Source of the DNA: Impatiens glandulifera | Taxonomy: Eukaryota; Streptophyta; Magnoliopsida; Ericales; Balsaminaceae | Direction: 5' to 3' | Length of the DNA stretch: 64,000 nucleotides | NCBI RefSeq assembly: GCF_907164915.1 | Contig: NW_025919491.1 | Span: 1-64,000 of the forward strand | In this document: one piece after another, positions 35,391-47,253 of the stretch | How the letters are laid out: the number at the start of each line of letters is the position of its first letter | Numbering within the stretch: position 1 is the stretch's first letter | The notes under the pieces: generated by a model | Database searches by the model: none | Told to the model about the DNA's origin: nothing | The model's input: only the letters and a program-made list of their open reading frames with translations | Translations under genes and position numbers: made by a program

Positions 35391-37120
35391 AAGAGGATGA
35401 TGAGTAATGTTGATTCTCAATTTGAATTCTCTCTTTGTACGTGTCCGTTCTGATTTGATAGAAAAAATTATTTCTGAGAATTTCAGGGCTTTTACCTTTG
35501 TTATCTTCAACTTGAATTTATGTATTCTTGTCTTCATTATCTTCAGATTCGGCATCAGACTCCACATCGGTTTGGAATCTTCTTTATCGGCATTAGAATT
35601 ATCTATTTTAGCTTTGAAATTCTAGGTGTTTTCCTCTTGTATTTCCTCAACAACAACTTGGTGTTCATTTTCTATTTTCATCCAAATCCTTTACATTACA
35701 GAAAATTTTCTTTTCCTCTTCACCTTGATTCCCTTTTACTTTCTTTCTTTCACTGCTTTCTTTTTTCTCAAAATATTTCTTGCTTTCTTCCTGTATATTT
35801 TTCTCATTTTTGTCTTTTTTATCACTATCCTTAACTTCCACAATATTCTCTTCCATTCTTGATTCTTCCGATTCATTTTCCTGTTTTTTTATTCCTGGGC
35901 TTTTATGAGTTTATGTTCTTCCTCAATTGTTTTTTCACATTTAGTACTAACATGTTGGAAAGTATTGCAGAAAGTACACATGTTTGGGCTCCATTCATAT
36001 GAGATTTTCATAACTATGGGCTTTCCATTCCTATCAACAACTTTCATGTTCTTTGGCATTGTATTTTGAGGATGCACTTCAATGCTTATTCTAGCAAAAG
36101 TAAGGTACTCTCCTCCCTCTGTAATTGGGTCCTTATATAAGAGTTTCCTCAATAAACTAGCAAAGTGACTTAGAGCTTCTGCATTATACATGTGTGCTCA
36201 TGTTCCTAAGTTTGAACCATATTTAGGCTATTTCCTCTGGCTTGTTTAGAAGGCTCAATTCTTCATACCATCGCTCCAACTTCATACGGTTGGAACCAAT
36301 ATAAGTATGCCCAATTTTTAGAATATCATTCAAGTTCGTTCCCTTTTTGAACTGTAGAAAATAGAGATCATGGATGTTTGTAGAAACCTTCTCTAGTTCC
36401 TTCTGTTCTTATTGTTACATTAGTAATTCCTTAGTGTTTGGAAAAGATACACGGTTATTTTCTATGTAGTTCCTAACAACTACATTTTCCCATTATTTGA
36501 CGCATTTCTCCTCCACTTCAGTGGGCAATTTAATTTCAAAAAGAGAGTTGAAAATCTCAACTTTTGTTTTAAACTCACCCAAGTAGATTTGACCTTTGTA
36601 TGAATGATCTTCTGCATTCTTTTTCCATACTTTATTTACCTTCCAATTGGAAAATCTACTGATAGTATAGGTCTTTGATTTTGGGGACTTCATTAGCTCC
36701 CTCATTGTTTCCACTAACCATTTAATTATCTTTTCATATTTTACCTTCTTCAGTAGGTTCTAATATTGAAGATAATGTATATTCAATTGGACAATTGTTT
36801 TATGTATTTTCTTTTTTTTACAACAATATTTCCTTTTTTGCATGCATCAGTAGCTTTGTGATTTGATTTTTAAGTCCAAAGATGGTTGCTCTTTTATTAT
36901 ACCCAACCTTCCATATTCCTTCATTTCCCCCTGTTTTTCTATTGCACTTTCTTAAGAATTTATATTAGTAATTGGTTTTTTACCTTTGTTGCATTCCTGT
37001 TTTTCATGGATAATTTCTTTAGCAATCTTATCGATTTCTTTTTCAACTACCTACCTTAAACCTTCCATAACAAATTCTTTGACTTCCTTATTCTTATTGC
37101 TTTTTTTCTTCCCATTTTGA
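35391..37120 (-). pseudogene. LINE-2 ORF1, broken
   Basis: Reading on minus from an MGRKK-like start near 37118, the clearest block is 35889-36191 with RISIEVHPQN and the knuckle CTFCNTFQHVSTKC (intact CX2CX4HX4C, about 35938-35979). It parallels VCVEIHPTNYLP and CIRCSTFIHSIKNC in LINE-1. A second block (36493-36714) is the basic, DUF4283-like middle. The C-terminal part (35391-35880) is lysine/glutamate-rich. Several stops and shifts break it. Confidence 0.72.
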
Positions 37121-37257
37121 TGAATAACATAACACAACAACAAAACAGAACTATAACAGAATAAGGTACACTAGAAACTCTAACTATTACAAAACAGGGT
37201 AAATTAGAAGCCATAACCTTCCAACCTATATTTGTAGATAAATAAACGACCTAGTTA

Positions 37258-37345
37258 TTAAAGTCGATACTGTGTCGTTTGTGCCGATTGTGGTGATCGT
37301 GCCAATTGTGTCGATTGTGTCGATTGTGCTGATTGTGCCGATTGT
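37258..37345. repeat. 9-bp minisatellite
   Basis: About nine imperfect units of GATTGTGTC / GATTGTGCC. A weaker GATCGTGCC version returns at 37455-37475. Confidence 0.75.
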
Positions 37346-37589
37346 GCGCACATTCTTGAATTGAAAAACGACTTTGAGCGACTAGAAAACGCGACCACAA
37401 CAAGTGAAACCATGACCTTGATACCGTGTTGATCGTATTGTTTTTTCGTTCGTACTGATCGTGCCGATCGTGTCATTCGTAACGTTCGTAATTGATCTAC
37501 TCATCCTTCTCTCTAGACAAACTCAGCTTGTTGACTTTAGTCTTCACACGTAGAGAGTGAGCTCTGTCTCCGTTTGTTTCTCTGCTTCA

Positions 37590-38740
37590 AGATGAAAAAT
37601 GTCCTTATACGATTCAACTCAAAACCTATATGTTATAGGTATAAAAGATCATCTATGTATGATCCACCAAAACCCTATCGGTTGATAGTTACATGATATT
37701 TTTTTATACGATTCAACTAAAAACTTGATTTGTCGATTAGTACAAAAGATCATTTGTATATTATCCACAAAATACCTATCTGTCAATAGGTACATGTTAT
37801 CGTGTTTTATGATTCAGCCGAAAACTATATCTATCTATAGGCACAAAAGATCATTTATGTATGATCCACCAAAAACCCTATATGTTGATAGGTTCAAGAT
37901 ATCATATGTGTATAACCACAAAACCATATCTATTGATGGGTACATGATATTGTTTTTATACGATTCAACCAAAAACTCTTTTTGTCAATTGGTATAAGAG
38001 ATCATCCGTACATGATCTAACCAAAGACCTTATCTCTTGATATAAACATGATATTGTTTTTATACGATTCAATAAAAACATCATATATTGATAGGTACAA
38101 TAGATCATTTGTGTATAGTTCAATAAAACTTTATATGTTAATAGGTACTTGAGATCATTTATACATGATCCAACCAAAACCTTATATTTCAATAGGTATA
38201 AGAGATTATTCGTACATAATTCAACCAAAAACCCTATCTGTTAATAATTACCCAATATCATTTGTACATGATCTAACAAAAACACAATCTATTGATTAGT
38301 ACCCAAGGTCAATCATTCATGATGTACCAAAAACCCCATTTGTCGATAGGTACAAGAGATCATTTGTGTATGATCCAACCAAAACCCTATTTGTTAGTAT
38401 GTACTTCAAATCATTTATACATGATCCAATCAAAACCCTATTTGTCGATATGTACAAAAGTTCATTCGTACTTGATCTAAACAAAAATCCTATTTGTTAA
38501 TAGGTAAAAAAGATCATTCATACACGATCTATCCAAAACCCTATCTATCGATAGGTACTCGAGGTCATTCGTACATGATTCAACAGAAAACTCTATTTAT
38601 CTATAGGTATAAAATTCATTCGTACACGATCCAACCAAAAATTTGTGTTTATAGGTACCCAATATCATTCGTATATGATCTAACTGAAGCCTTATCTATA
38701 AATGGTACATAATATTGTTTTTACATGATCATAACAACGA
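37590..38740. repeat. Satellite-like array, about 50-bp monomers (101-bp dimers)
   Basis: Monomers carry AAGATCATTTGTGTATGATCC, then CAAAACCCTATYTGTTGATAGGTA. The GATC marker recurs at 37647, 37748 and 37849 (101 bp), and later at about 52-bp steps (38357, 38409, 38461, 38514). Units are diverged. No gene is seen. Confidence 0.82.
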
Positions 38741-39960
38741 CAAACCTATATGTTGATAGTACCACGATCATTTATATATGATCGCACAACATGTTACTTG
38801 TTAATATCATTCGTGATATATAGGTTACGATCATGATTTAGGGTTTAAGGTTTAGTAAGACGGAAATTTTTATGTGATCGCACTATATATTACATGTTAG
38901 TAACTTTTATGACAATTTTATTAACTTTCTACGACAAACCAATTTTTTGATTGTACCTCGATCATTTTTACATGATCGCTCTAAAATATTATTTGTTAGT
39001 AACTCCCGTGAAAAGTTTATTAACTTTTTACGAATAACTCTATTTATTGATAGATACGTACTCACGATCATTTATACACGATCGCTCAAAATGTTACTTG
39101 GTAGTAACATCCATGGAAAAGTTTACTAACTTTCACAATAAATCCTATTGGCCAATAGGTATTCACAATCATTTGAATATGATCATACAAACTTATTACA
39201 TGTTAGTAACTCCCATTAATAGTTTATTAAATTCACGTCAAAATAATTGTTGATAATACTTTGATAATTTTTAAATGATCACTCTACTATGTTACTTGAT
39301 AGTAACTCCCGTGAATAGTTTATTAACATTCACGTCAAAAATCAAACATATTTGTTAATAGTACCACGATCATTTATACATGATCGTACTACATGTAACT
39401 TCTTTGTAACTTCCGTATTAAGTCTATCAACTTTCACAATAAATTTATTTCTTGATAGTACCTCGGTCATTTTTACATGATCACTCTAAACACCACTTTT
39501 TAGTAAATCCCGTAGAATAGTGTATCAACTTTCACGATAAACACTATTGGACAATAGGTACACCCAACCATTTATATATGATCATTCAAACATGTTACTT
39601 GTCAGTAAATCACGTGAACTAGTTCGTCAATTTTTATGTTCAAAACTCAAACCTATTTGTTCATAGTACTACGATCATTTATACAAGATTGTCATATGTT
39701 ACTTGTTAGGAACTTACGTGAACCATTTCGTCAACTTTCACGTTCAAAACTCAAACCTATTTGTTGATATTCCTATGATCATTTATACATGATCCCCATA
39801 CGTTACTTACTAATAACTCATATGAATAATTTTTTAAAACTTTCAAATTCAATCAAACCTATCTGTTAATAATATTATGATCATTTATACATGATCGTCA
39901 AACATTACTTGTTAGTAACCTACATGAATAATTTTATCAACTTTCATGTCCCTCACATAT
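38741..39960. repeat. Satellite-like array, about 103-bp monomers with palindromes
   Basis: CGATCATTTATACATGATCG-type palindromes recur near 38960, 39066, 39167, 39368, 39467, 39570, 39672, 39777 and 39880, with GTTACTTGTTAGTAACTCC and TTATTAACTTTCACG between them. The TTACTTGTTAGTAA word is itself palindromic. The monomer is about twice that of the left array, and the shared GATCATTT word suggests common origin. Confidence 0.82.
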
Positions 39961-40339
39961 TGTCTATATACATTATTTATGATCATCCCAACCAAAATAC
40001 ATCCGCAACGAATAATTTGTTAAAGACCCTATACAATCATCCATAGATCAAGACCATCCTTATTAAAAAATTTATCCTTGTTGGGATAATTACTAGAGGA
40101 AGGTAAAAAATCACAAATGTACGCTTGGGAAAACTTAGAAAAATGTTGCACGTAGTAAAAGAAACCCTAAACCCACATTTTAAAAAATAAATTTGTTGTA
40201 ATCAAACTAGGTTTGAGAGGGCACTCTGTAAGAACTGTAATTTTACATATCCAATTTATAAATTTTAAAATAAAAAATTTGAATAAAAAATTCAAAATAA
40301 TTAAAATTTCGAACAAAACATTATTATTTAATTAATTAG
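39961..40339. other. AT-rich flank left of C2
   Basis: No gene or repeat recognised. The last five bases (ATTAG, 40335-40339) are the C2 target duplication. Confidence 0.5.
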
Positions 40340-41660
40340 TGTTAGATAAATTCATACCGGTTCAAATAAACCTAACTTAAACAAACTTCCTACGCAGGAA
40401 CAAGGAACCGGACCGGATGAACAAAAGAAAACCAACTGAAGAAACCGAACCGGTCAAGCTACCAAACCGATCAAGAATATTCGGTACGCGACCGCACAGA
40501 GGAAGGATCGGCCAAAGCCTAAAAGCCAGATCCATCAAATAGCCGATCAACCCTCAAGACAAACATAACCGGAATAAGCCCGGTCACTTCACTATCAAAA
40601 GATATTCGGCCAAGTCAAGCGGCCAACCTAGGCCAAGTCAAGAGGCCGACCTGCACAAGAAGACACTTTGGGTATCTGTTGAGAATGATACCAAAGGAGC
40701 AGACTGAATACTTCCATATCCATGCAAGTCTGAGGAAAGACTGTAGGCTGCAGAAAACAGTACTACCGGATCTTTCCACTTCGGGATAAGCCAGAAAGGA
40801 AATCTTCAAAGTACAGACAACTGTCCAAGCAGACAGTGCCTACATTGAGTAAAAGACAAACCCAGCAGGTTTGCCTTACAGACCGGCAGGTCTGAAACAG
40901 GATACCAGGTCTGAGACGACCGGCAGGTCTGAGACACTGAATCACTGCATCTCTGATCAGCCAATCAGATTCAAGGCTTCGAAATATGACCGTTGGCGTA
41001 TTTCACCTATAAAAGGAGGCAGTTGCAGAAGAGTAAATGCAGTCACTAAGGGACATCAAGCAGACATTAAGGCAGTTACTAAGAATTACAAAGAGAGCAT
41101 TTACTACAAGCAATAACAGTGTGGTATTCTAAGAAAGCCTAAGTGCTAAATTCTGAGTGTGTGCTACAATTTCAGTGAGAATTGTAAGAGTGTTATCGAG
41201 CAGGAAATAAGTCTCGATCGGATTGTATTTGTATTCCTTAGTGAATATCCTTCTCGCGGTTTCGAGAGGAAGGGGTGACGTAGGAGTTTTATCTCCGAAC
41301 ATCCATAAAATCTGTTGTGTCATTTACTTTCTGTTGGCTTCCTTACATAACCGACTAACTTAACCATACCGCTCCAAACCGATTCACTACTAACCATACC
41401 GAATATCCAGATAACCGAAACCGACCCACCATTCTTCAAATCTCCATCATCTGAAACCGACTTCGCCTATCACACACGTGTACCGCTTCAACTTGAAAGC
41501 AAACCTCTTCCGCGCTTGAACCTAGTTCAAGGGTTTGTGACAGGTTGTGTAGTATTGAAACCCCGGTGTTAATCTCTAACCGGATTAATCACCACCCTAC
41601 GAGTGAGAACCGCTAACCGGTCCAACCCCCGGTCCACCAGCGGCGACCTAGATCCTAACA
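40340..41660 (+). repeat. C2 5' LTR (1321 bp)
   Basis: Starts TGTTAGATAAATTC and ends AGATCCTAACA. The four differences from the 3' LTR are near 40749, 40883, 40999 and 41490. GTGACGTAGGAG near 41275 is also seen in the A LTRs. Confidence 0.96.
41008..41014 (+). promoter_or_regulatory. C2 LTR TATA box
   Basis: TATAAAA within CACCTATAAAAGGAGGC, conserved in every C-family LTR here (41008, 53603, 57846, and on minus near 22405 and 34718). It is the likely core promoter for the genomic RNA. Confidence 0.7.
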
Positions 41661-41662
41661 AT

Positions 41663-41675
41663 TGGTATCAGAGCA
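41663..41675 (+). other. C2 primer binding site
   Basis: TGGTATCAGAGCA, two bases after the LTR, complementary to initiator tRNA-Met. Confidence 0.95.
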
Positions 41676-41699
41676 GTTAGTTTCAATACTCAAGCAAGC

Positions 41700-43547
41700 A
41701 TGTATCAAGATAGGCCTCCAATGCTAGAAGGTGATGACTTTGCCAACTGGAAGGCACGCATGCACCTACATCTAGTCACATTGGATGATGAAATGGAATC
41801 CATTCTGACCGAAGGACCGATATTCATTGATAAAGATAGAAAAGAATGGACGGCTGAAGATAGGAGAAGGAACAATCTGGACAACCATGCAAGAAACCGG
41901 ATCTCCAACAGCGTGGACAGAAATACGTACTGCAAGATCAGAGATTGCAAAACCGCAAAGGAGACTTGGAACACGGTCATCCAGATCTTTGAGGGAAATG
42001 AAAGAACAAAGGAGAACAAAATAATGGTGGCCACACAGAGGTTTGAAAGCATCAAAATGAAACCAGGGGAAACTATGAAGGAATACAGTGACCGGTTCAC
42101 TGGTGTATTAGATGAGTTAGCAAATCTGGGCAAGAAATACGACAACAAAGAGGTCATTATGAAGGTCTTGAGATCTCTTCCGAGTACTTGGGATATAAAG
42201 ACAATGGTCATGAGAGAATCAAAGAGCCTACGTAAGATGAAATTATACGATGTATTCGAAGATCTTAAGGCATATGAGTTCGAGATGAATTCCAGAACTG
42301 AAGAGGAAGTCTCGGCCTCAACGTCAACCAGAGCACTGTTCACATCTACGGAACCGGCTGCACCTGTTCCTGCTCCTATATCTACATCTGCACCGGTACC
42401 GATTCCTGCACCTGCACCGATCAGAACCGCCGAACAGTTTACTGAGGACGCCATGGCAATGCTTGCACAGAAGTTTGGGAGGTTCATGAAAAGGAGCCAA
42501 CCGACAAACAACTACTATGGTGACAAATCCAATATAAGATGCTATAACTGTAACTGTATGGGATATTTTAAGTGGGAATGCAGGAAACCAAGGAGAGATA
42601 CACAGAAACCAGACTACCAAAATAACCGAAACAACTATCAACAAACCGGTGAAGGAAGTGAAGTACCGAAAGCACTGATAGCCGATGATGGAGGAAGCCT
42701 ATGGGCTCACAGTGACAGTGACGATGACCTCACATGTCTCATGGCAAATGAGGAACAGGTATTTGACTCTCCTTGTGATGAATTTACTAAAGATGAGTTA
42801 TATGAAGCATTGAATGACATGGTAGAAGAATATAAGAACCTATTGACCATGTTACCTAAGCACCTCAACATCAAAACCGATCCCATAGTACCTATCCCAG
42901 TAGAACCAGAGGTACCCATCATAACCGAACCGGAAGCCATACAACCTGATGATATTCATACCCTAGAAACCGAATTAGACCTTAACATCGAACAACCTAG
43001 TGAGCCGACTAGAGACCTAACCGAGAAAGAGAATGCCAGATTTCAGTATACGATGGCCGCCTATAGGAGATCTAGCGATATAGTAAAGAACCTGAATAAA
43101 GAATACAAGCATCCACGTTGTAAGAATGGCCTAGGATACACAGAAAACAGATCTAAAAACCGAAAATCCATATGGAAAGCAAAGCTTACAAAAGGAAACC
43201 TTCCCTTTATAAAATTCCTTAAGAGCACCTGTACAGCTGAAGAAGAGGAGACCGCGTATTATAGGGAAGAAAAGACAAAGTATGACTATGTTGGCCCAAC
43301 CGATTCATGGCTTGACCTTGAGAAAAGGAAAGCAGAAATCCTTAAATATAAGAAAGACTTCCCTGAACCACGTAGATCAAACTATAGATCATCAAACCAA
43401 AGACCATCATCATTTAGGTCATCTGTAGGGAAACCGAATTACACCAGACCAAGTGTGAGGAGAACAGTTGAAACTTTAGCAAAGAAGACCGTTCGATTTA
43501 TCAAGGTTTGGGTACCTAAGGGACTAATCGCATGTGGACCCAAGTAA
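41700..43547 (+). CDS. gag: C2 gag
   Basis: 615 codons from the ATG 25 bp after the primer site (MYQDRPPMLEGDDF). Copia gag core at about residues 10-200 (NNLDNHARN, ETWNTVIQIFEG, YSDRFTGVLDEL, LRSLPSTWDIKT), a proline/alanine linker at about 218-245, a CCHC-type knuckle at 281-294 (CYNCNCMGYFKWEC), and a long acidic C-terminus ending KVWVPKGLIACGPK. The knuckle histidine is tyrosine 289 (TAT at 42564); C1 has CAT there. RNA packaging may be impaired. The stop TAA (43545) lies inside a candidate intron. Gag forms cytoplasmic particles in known copia elements. Confidence 0.94.
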   Translation: MYQDRPPMLEGDDFANWKARMHLHLVTLDDEMESILTEGPIFIDKDRKEWTAEDRRRNNLDNHARNRISNSVDRNTYCKIRDCKTAKETWNTVIQIFEGNERTKENKIMVATQRFESIKMKPGETMKEYSDRFTGVLDELANLGKKYDNKEVIMKVLRSLPSTWDIKTMVMRESKSLRKMKLYDVFEDLKAYEFEMNSRTEEEVSASTSTRALFTSTEPAAPVPAPISTSAPVPIPAPAPIRTAEQFTEDAMAMLAQKFGRFMKRSQPTNNYYGDKSNIRCYNCNCMGYFKWECRKPRRDTQKPDYQNNRNNYQQTGEGSEVPKALIADDGGSLWAHSDSDDDLTCLMANEEQVFDSPCDEFTKDELYEALNDMVEEYKNLLTMLPKHLNIKTDPIVPIPVEPEVPIITEPEAIQPDDIHTLETELDLNIEQPSEPTRDLTEKENARFQYTMAAYRRSSDIVKNLNKEYKHPRCKNGLGYTENRSKNRKSIWKAKLTKGNLPFIKFLKSTCTAEEEETAYYREEKTKYDYVGPTDSWLDLEKRKAEILKYKKDFPEPRRSNYRSSNQRPSSFRSSVGKPNYTRPSVRRTVETLAKKTVRFIKVWVPKGLIACGPK

Positions 43548-43587
43548 ATGTGGGTACCAAATAGTTGTAAATATGTAATTTTTGCAG
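43506..43587 (+). other. C2 candidate 82-bp intron joining gag to pol
   Basis: Starts AAG|GTTTGG and ends ATTTTTGCAG|GATCC, both phase 0. It contains the gag stop TAA at 43545 and the in-frame pol stop at 43576-43578. Without removal, pol has no overlap with gag and no AUG near the protease. The same length and ends occur in C1 and B2. A CTAAT sequence at 43524 could be a branch point. This is inference from sequence only. Confidence 0.5.
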
Positions 43588-46500
43588 GATCCAAAGAAAC
43601 GGCTAGGAAACTCTGAATGGTTCTTGGACAGTGGTTGCTCCAGGCACATGACCGGAAATAGCAATTTGATAATCGACATCAGATCAGTAACCGGTGCTCC
43701 AATCACTTTCGGTGACAACTCTAAAGGTAAAACCGTGGGCAAGGGTAAGATTGTCCATGGTAACCTAACTATTGACAACGTACTTCTAGTTGAAAACCTA
43801 CGTTTTAATCTACTTAGCATTAGTCAGATGTGTGATGCCGGATACACCGTAGAATTCCTTAAACATGCATGCTTAGTTAAGAACTCTCAAGGAATAGTAC
43901 TACTAACCGGAAATAGGATAGGTAACATCTACAAGGTAGACTGGAAAACTAGAGTAGAACACCCTATATGCATGATAGCTAAAACTGATCAAACCTGGCT
44001 ATGGCACAAAAGACTAAACCATCTAAACATGAAAACCTTAAACTACATTCGTGGTAAGAAATTAGTTGAAGGCATCCCAGATATAGTATTTAACCAGGAT
44101 AAGGTTTGTTCAGCATGCCAGATGGGTAAACAAACTAGGTCATCATTTAAGAGCAAAGGAAATCTCCAATCTAGCCGATGTTTAGATCTTCTTCACATGG
44201 ATTTATTTGGACCAATTCAGGTCATAAGTCTAGGCGGTATGCTCTACACCATGGTAGTTATTGATGATTATTCTAGATATACATGGGTCATATTTTTACC
44301 ATCTAAACGTGAAACGGTATCAAACCTAATCAACCTCCTTAAGCGTTTGCAAAATGAAAAATCAACTCGTATAAATTGCATTCGAAGAGATAGAGGTACC
44401 GAATTTACTAATAGCACATTAACTGCATATCTTGATGAATCCGGCATTAGACACGAGTTGTCTAGTGCTAGGACTCCTCAACAAAATGGCCTGGCCGAGA
44501 GAAGAAACCGGACTCTCAAGGAAGCCGCACGGTCCATGATAGCCGACTCTGGCATTGCTCAGAAATATTGGGCTGAAGCTATCAACACTGCATGCCATAC
44601 ACAAAATCGGTCTTTGATAAACAGATTTCACAACAAAACACCATATGAGGTTTATTTTAACAGAGTTCCCAAACTTAAATACCTCAGGATTTTCGGCTGT
44701 AAATGTTATATTCATAATAATGGTAAAACCCAACTCACTGCTTTTGATGCAAAGACCGACACCGGCATTATGCTAGGATACTCGTCGGTAAGTAAAGCAT
44801 ATAGAGTATATAACAATAGAACTGCAACCATGGAGGAAACAATTCACGTTGTTTTCGATGAATCGGTTGAAAGCAACACTGCTTCATGCTTTGATCTACA
44901 TAACAGACTGGAAAATAACGATATTCATTCTGATAGCGAAGATGAGACCCCGGTCTTCAGGGGATTTGTCCATGACCTAATGGGTAATATTGATACCCAG
45001 CCGGATCAAGCTGTTTCACAGCAGGAAGCTGACACTTCGGTCCAACCCGAGGAAGCCGGTCGGTCTGACAATCTTGGTCAGCCTACCGACATGTCTAGCC
45101 TTGATCAATTAAAAGGTAACTCGGTAGACATCCTTGAACTGAATCTCAGAAGAAACAGTAAACATCCTCCTGAGCAAATTATAGGTGACCCTTCAGAACC
45201 TGTTCGAACTAGGAGTCAACTTCTGGAAGGATATTTCAACTCTGCTTTTATATCCCAGATTGAACCGAAAAGAATAGATGAAGCATTGTCAGATCCGGAT
45301 TGGATCTTGGGAATGCAAGAAGAGCTAAACCAGTTCGAGAGTAGTAAAGTCTGGTACTTAGTTCCCAGACCGAAAGATAAATCGGTCATAGGAACAAGAT
45401 GGGTATTCAGAAACAAACTCAATGAGGACGGTCTGGTCACGAGGAACAAAGCCAGATTAGTGGCTCAAGGCTACAAACAGGAAGAAGGCATTGATTTTGA
45501 AGAGTCATTTGCCCCTGTAGCCAGGATTGAAGCCATTAGGATCTTTCTTGCCTTTGCTGCTTTCAAAAATTTCAAAGTTTTTCAAATGGATGTTAAAAGT
45601 GCATTTCTGAACGGTGATATACGTGAGGAAGTGTATGTTGAACAACCACCCGGTTTTAAGAACGCTGCATTTCCAAACCATGTATACCGGCTGAACAAAG
45701 CTTTATACGGTCTAAAGCAAGCACCAAGAGCCTGGTATGATACACTAACCGCATTCCTAGTAGAGCATGATTTCACCATCGGTTCAGTAGATAAGACCTT
45801 ATTCAAATTTGAAAAGAAGGAACATATCCTACTTGTTCAAATCTATGTAGATGATATTATTTTTGGTTCCACCGATCCAAAGCTCTGTGATAAATTTTCA
45901 AAAATGATGACTGACAAATTTGAAATGAGTATGATGGGAGAATTAAGTTTCTTCCTAGGTCTTCAGGTTAAGCAACTCAAGGAAGGAACATTCATCAGTC
46001 AACCGAAATATACCAAGGAGCTTCTAAAGAAATTCGGTATGGACACCTGCTCCTCGGCGGCCACTCCAATGAGTTCATCCATTAAATTGGACAGAGATGA
46101 TGAAGGGCAATCAGTAGATCAGATTGCATACCGGGGCATGATCGGTTCCCTGCTATATCTAACAGCAAGTAGACCGGACATCCTGTTTGCAGTTGGTGTA
46201 TGTGGGAGATTTCAAGCAAATCCAAAGCAATCCCATTACACAGCCGCAAAGAGGATACTGAAGTATCTAAAGGGCACACCTGATGTCGGTCTGTGGTACC
46301 CAAAGGACTCATCATTCAATCTAACGAGCTACTCAGACGCAGACTATGCAGGCTGCAAGATTGACAGAAAGAGTACCAGTGGAACATGTCAGTTCCTTGG
46401 TGACCGACTGGTATCATGGCATAGCAAGAAGCAGACATCCGTGGCTACATCAACCGCAGAAGCTGAATACTTGGCGGCCGGAAGTTACTGTTCTCAACTT

Positions 46501-46809
46501 CTCTGGATCCAACAGCAATTGAAGGATTTCGGCATCACAGCCGAAGAGTCCCCAATTTTCTGTGACAACACAAGTGCCATTGCGATTACATACAACCCGG
46601 TTCTCCATTCCAGAACCAAGCACATCGACATAAGGCATCATTTCATTCGAGAGCATGTCACGCTGAAGCATATCCGGCTGGAATACGTACCCACCGATCA
46701 ACAAGTAGCCGATATCTTCACAAAGCCTCTACAGGAAGCTAAGTTCTCTCAATTTAGACTTACTCTCGGTTTAACCGACATCAGTCAGATCCTTCCTAAG
46801 GATACTTAA
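43588..46809 (+). CDS. pol: C2 pol: protease, integrase, RT, RNase H
   Basis: One uninterrupted frame of about 1073 codons from the candidate splice acceptor; the open frame begins at 43579. Numbered from a non-AUG codon at 43582: protease LDSG (D16); integrase zinc region with HKRLNH and CSACQMGK (about 142-185); catalytic D207, D270, E306 (DD35E spacing); RT with [11 protein letters not shown] and YVDD at 755-758; RNase H D919, E960/E962 and D995, ending DIFTKPL. All catalytic residues are present, so the enzymes look functional. The D270 context reads RRDRGTEF and not RSDRGTEF as in C1. How it is translated is unclear because there is no AUG at the start and no frame overlap with gag. Confidence 0.94.
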   Translation, partial: DPKKRLGNSEWFLDSGCSRHMTGNSNLIIDIRSVTGAPITFGDNSKGKTVGKGKIVHGNLTIDNVLLVENLRFNLLSISQMCDAGYTVEFLKHACLVKNSQGIVLLTGNRIGNIYKVDWKTRVEHPICMIAKTDQTWLWHKRLNHLNMKTLNYIRGKKLVEGIPDIVFNQDKVCSACQMGKQTRSSFKSKGNLQSSRCLDLLHMDLFGPIQVISLGGMLYTMVVIDDYSRYTWVIFLPSKRETVSNLINLLKRLQNEKSTRINCIRRDRGTEFTNSTLTAYLDESGIRHELSSARTPQQNGLAERRNRTLKEAARSMIADSGIAQKYWAEAINTACHTQNRSLINRFHNKTPYEVYFNRVPKLKYLRIFGCKCYIHNNGKTQLTAFDAKTDTGIMLGYSSVSKAYRVYNNRTATMEETIHVVFDESVESNTASCFDLHNRLENNDIHSDSEDETPVFRGFVHDLMGNIDTQPDQAVSQQEADTSVQPEEAGRSDNLGQPTDMSSLDQLKGNSVDILELNLRRNSKHPPEQIIGDPSEPVRTRSQLLEGYFNSAFISQIEPKRIDEALSDPDWILGMQEELNQFESSKVWYLVPRPKDKSVIGTRWVFRNKLNEDGLVTRNKARLVAQGYKQEEGIDFEESFAPVARIEAIRIFLAFAAFKNFKVFQMDVKSAFLNGDIREEVYVEQPPGFKNAAFPNHVYRLNKALYGLKQAPRAWYDTLTAFLVEHDFTIGSVDKTLFKFEKKEHILLVQIYVDDIIFGSTDPKLCDKFSKMMTDKFEMSMMGELSFFLGLQVKQLKEGTFISQPKYTKELLKKFGMDTCSSAATPMSSSIKLDRDDEGQSVDQIAYRGMIGSLLYLTASRPDILFAVGVCGRFQANPKQSHYTAAKRILKYLKGTPDVGLWYPKDSSFNLTSYSDADYAGCKIDRKSTSGTCQFLGDRLVSWHSKKQTSVATSTAEAEYLAAGSYCSQLLWIQQQLKDFGITAEESPIFCDNTSAIAITYNPVLHSRTKHIDIRHHFIREHVTLKHIRLEYVPTDQQVADIFTKPLQEAKFSQFRLTLGLTDISQILPKDT

Positions 46810-47253
46810 AAGGAAAACCGGCTTCGACAGATAAAACAGGTAGTTCTTCTTAAGCTGCTGATCTTTGAATTCTCAAGATGCCTATGGAAGAACCGCCCAG
46901 CTCATCAGACAGAGTAAACCAACCGGCTACTTGGTGGAAACACCAGCTAACCGCATCGGGATGAACAACTGATGACTGACCGGTTCGGAAGCAGGTCATC
47001 CCAGATTATTTGAATTTCACAGATGTGGAACAACTACCAATGTTTGTAGATGTCTGTTCTGAAATGTTGCCTTTTCAAAGAAAACTGGTCGCGCCTAAAA
47101 AGACGTGAAGATCTTTTGATATCTTTCACAGTTCAGGCCTATGACCGACACCTAGACTGCAAACATACCCATTTTGGTGAAAAACCTTTTATCCTGCAGT
47201 TAATACATATCATTCCATTTAATGTCTGGACAATAGGTTAGCCCCTAAACTAG
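46810..47253 (+). other. C2 spacer between pol and ORF-a
   Basis: Non-coding; homologous to the corresponding part of C1 (28440-28954). No other feature seen. Confidence 0.45.

Larger units (their letters stand above)
21484..37140 (-). mobile_element. LINE-2: minus-strand LINE with ORF1 but no ORF2, split by element C1
   Basis: The right part (35391-37140) encodes a LINE ORF1 with CCHC knuckle; the left part (21484-21782) is the 3' end with TTTTGGGATTTTAATGAAAT and an A run at 21484-21490 (as T on +). Removing C1 joins the two across the AAGAG duplication. In the joined sequence a short ORF2-like start (ATGAAAATATATGGCATG, about 21710) leads within about 200 bp into the 3' UTR, so endonuclease and RT are absent. 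Confidence 0.72.

Noticed and set aside
37258..37476. Minus-strand open frame with SAQSAQSTQ repeats
   Set aside because: It is only the translation of the 9-bp minisatellite; there is no start context and no similarity to a protein.
41705..42511. Long open frame on the strand opposite gag
   Set aside because: A shadow of gag codon composition; the same happens opposite C1 gag and shows no independent motif.
43544..43587. Alternative 44-bp intron starting GTAAAT
   Set aside because: Too short for a plant intron, and splicing would run into TAG within six codons; the 82-bp interval keeps the frame.
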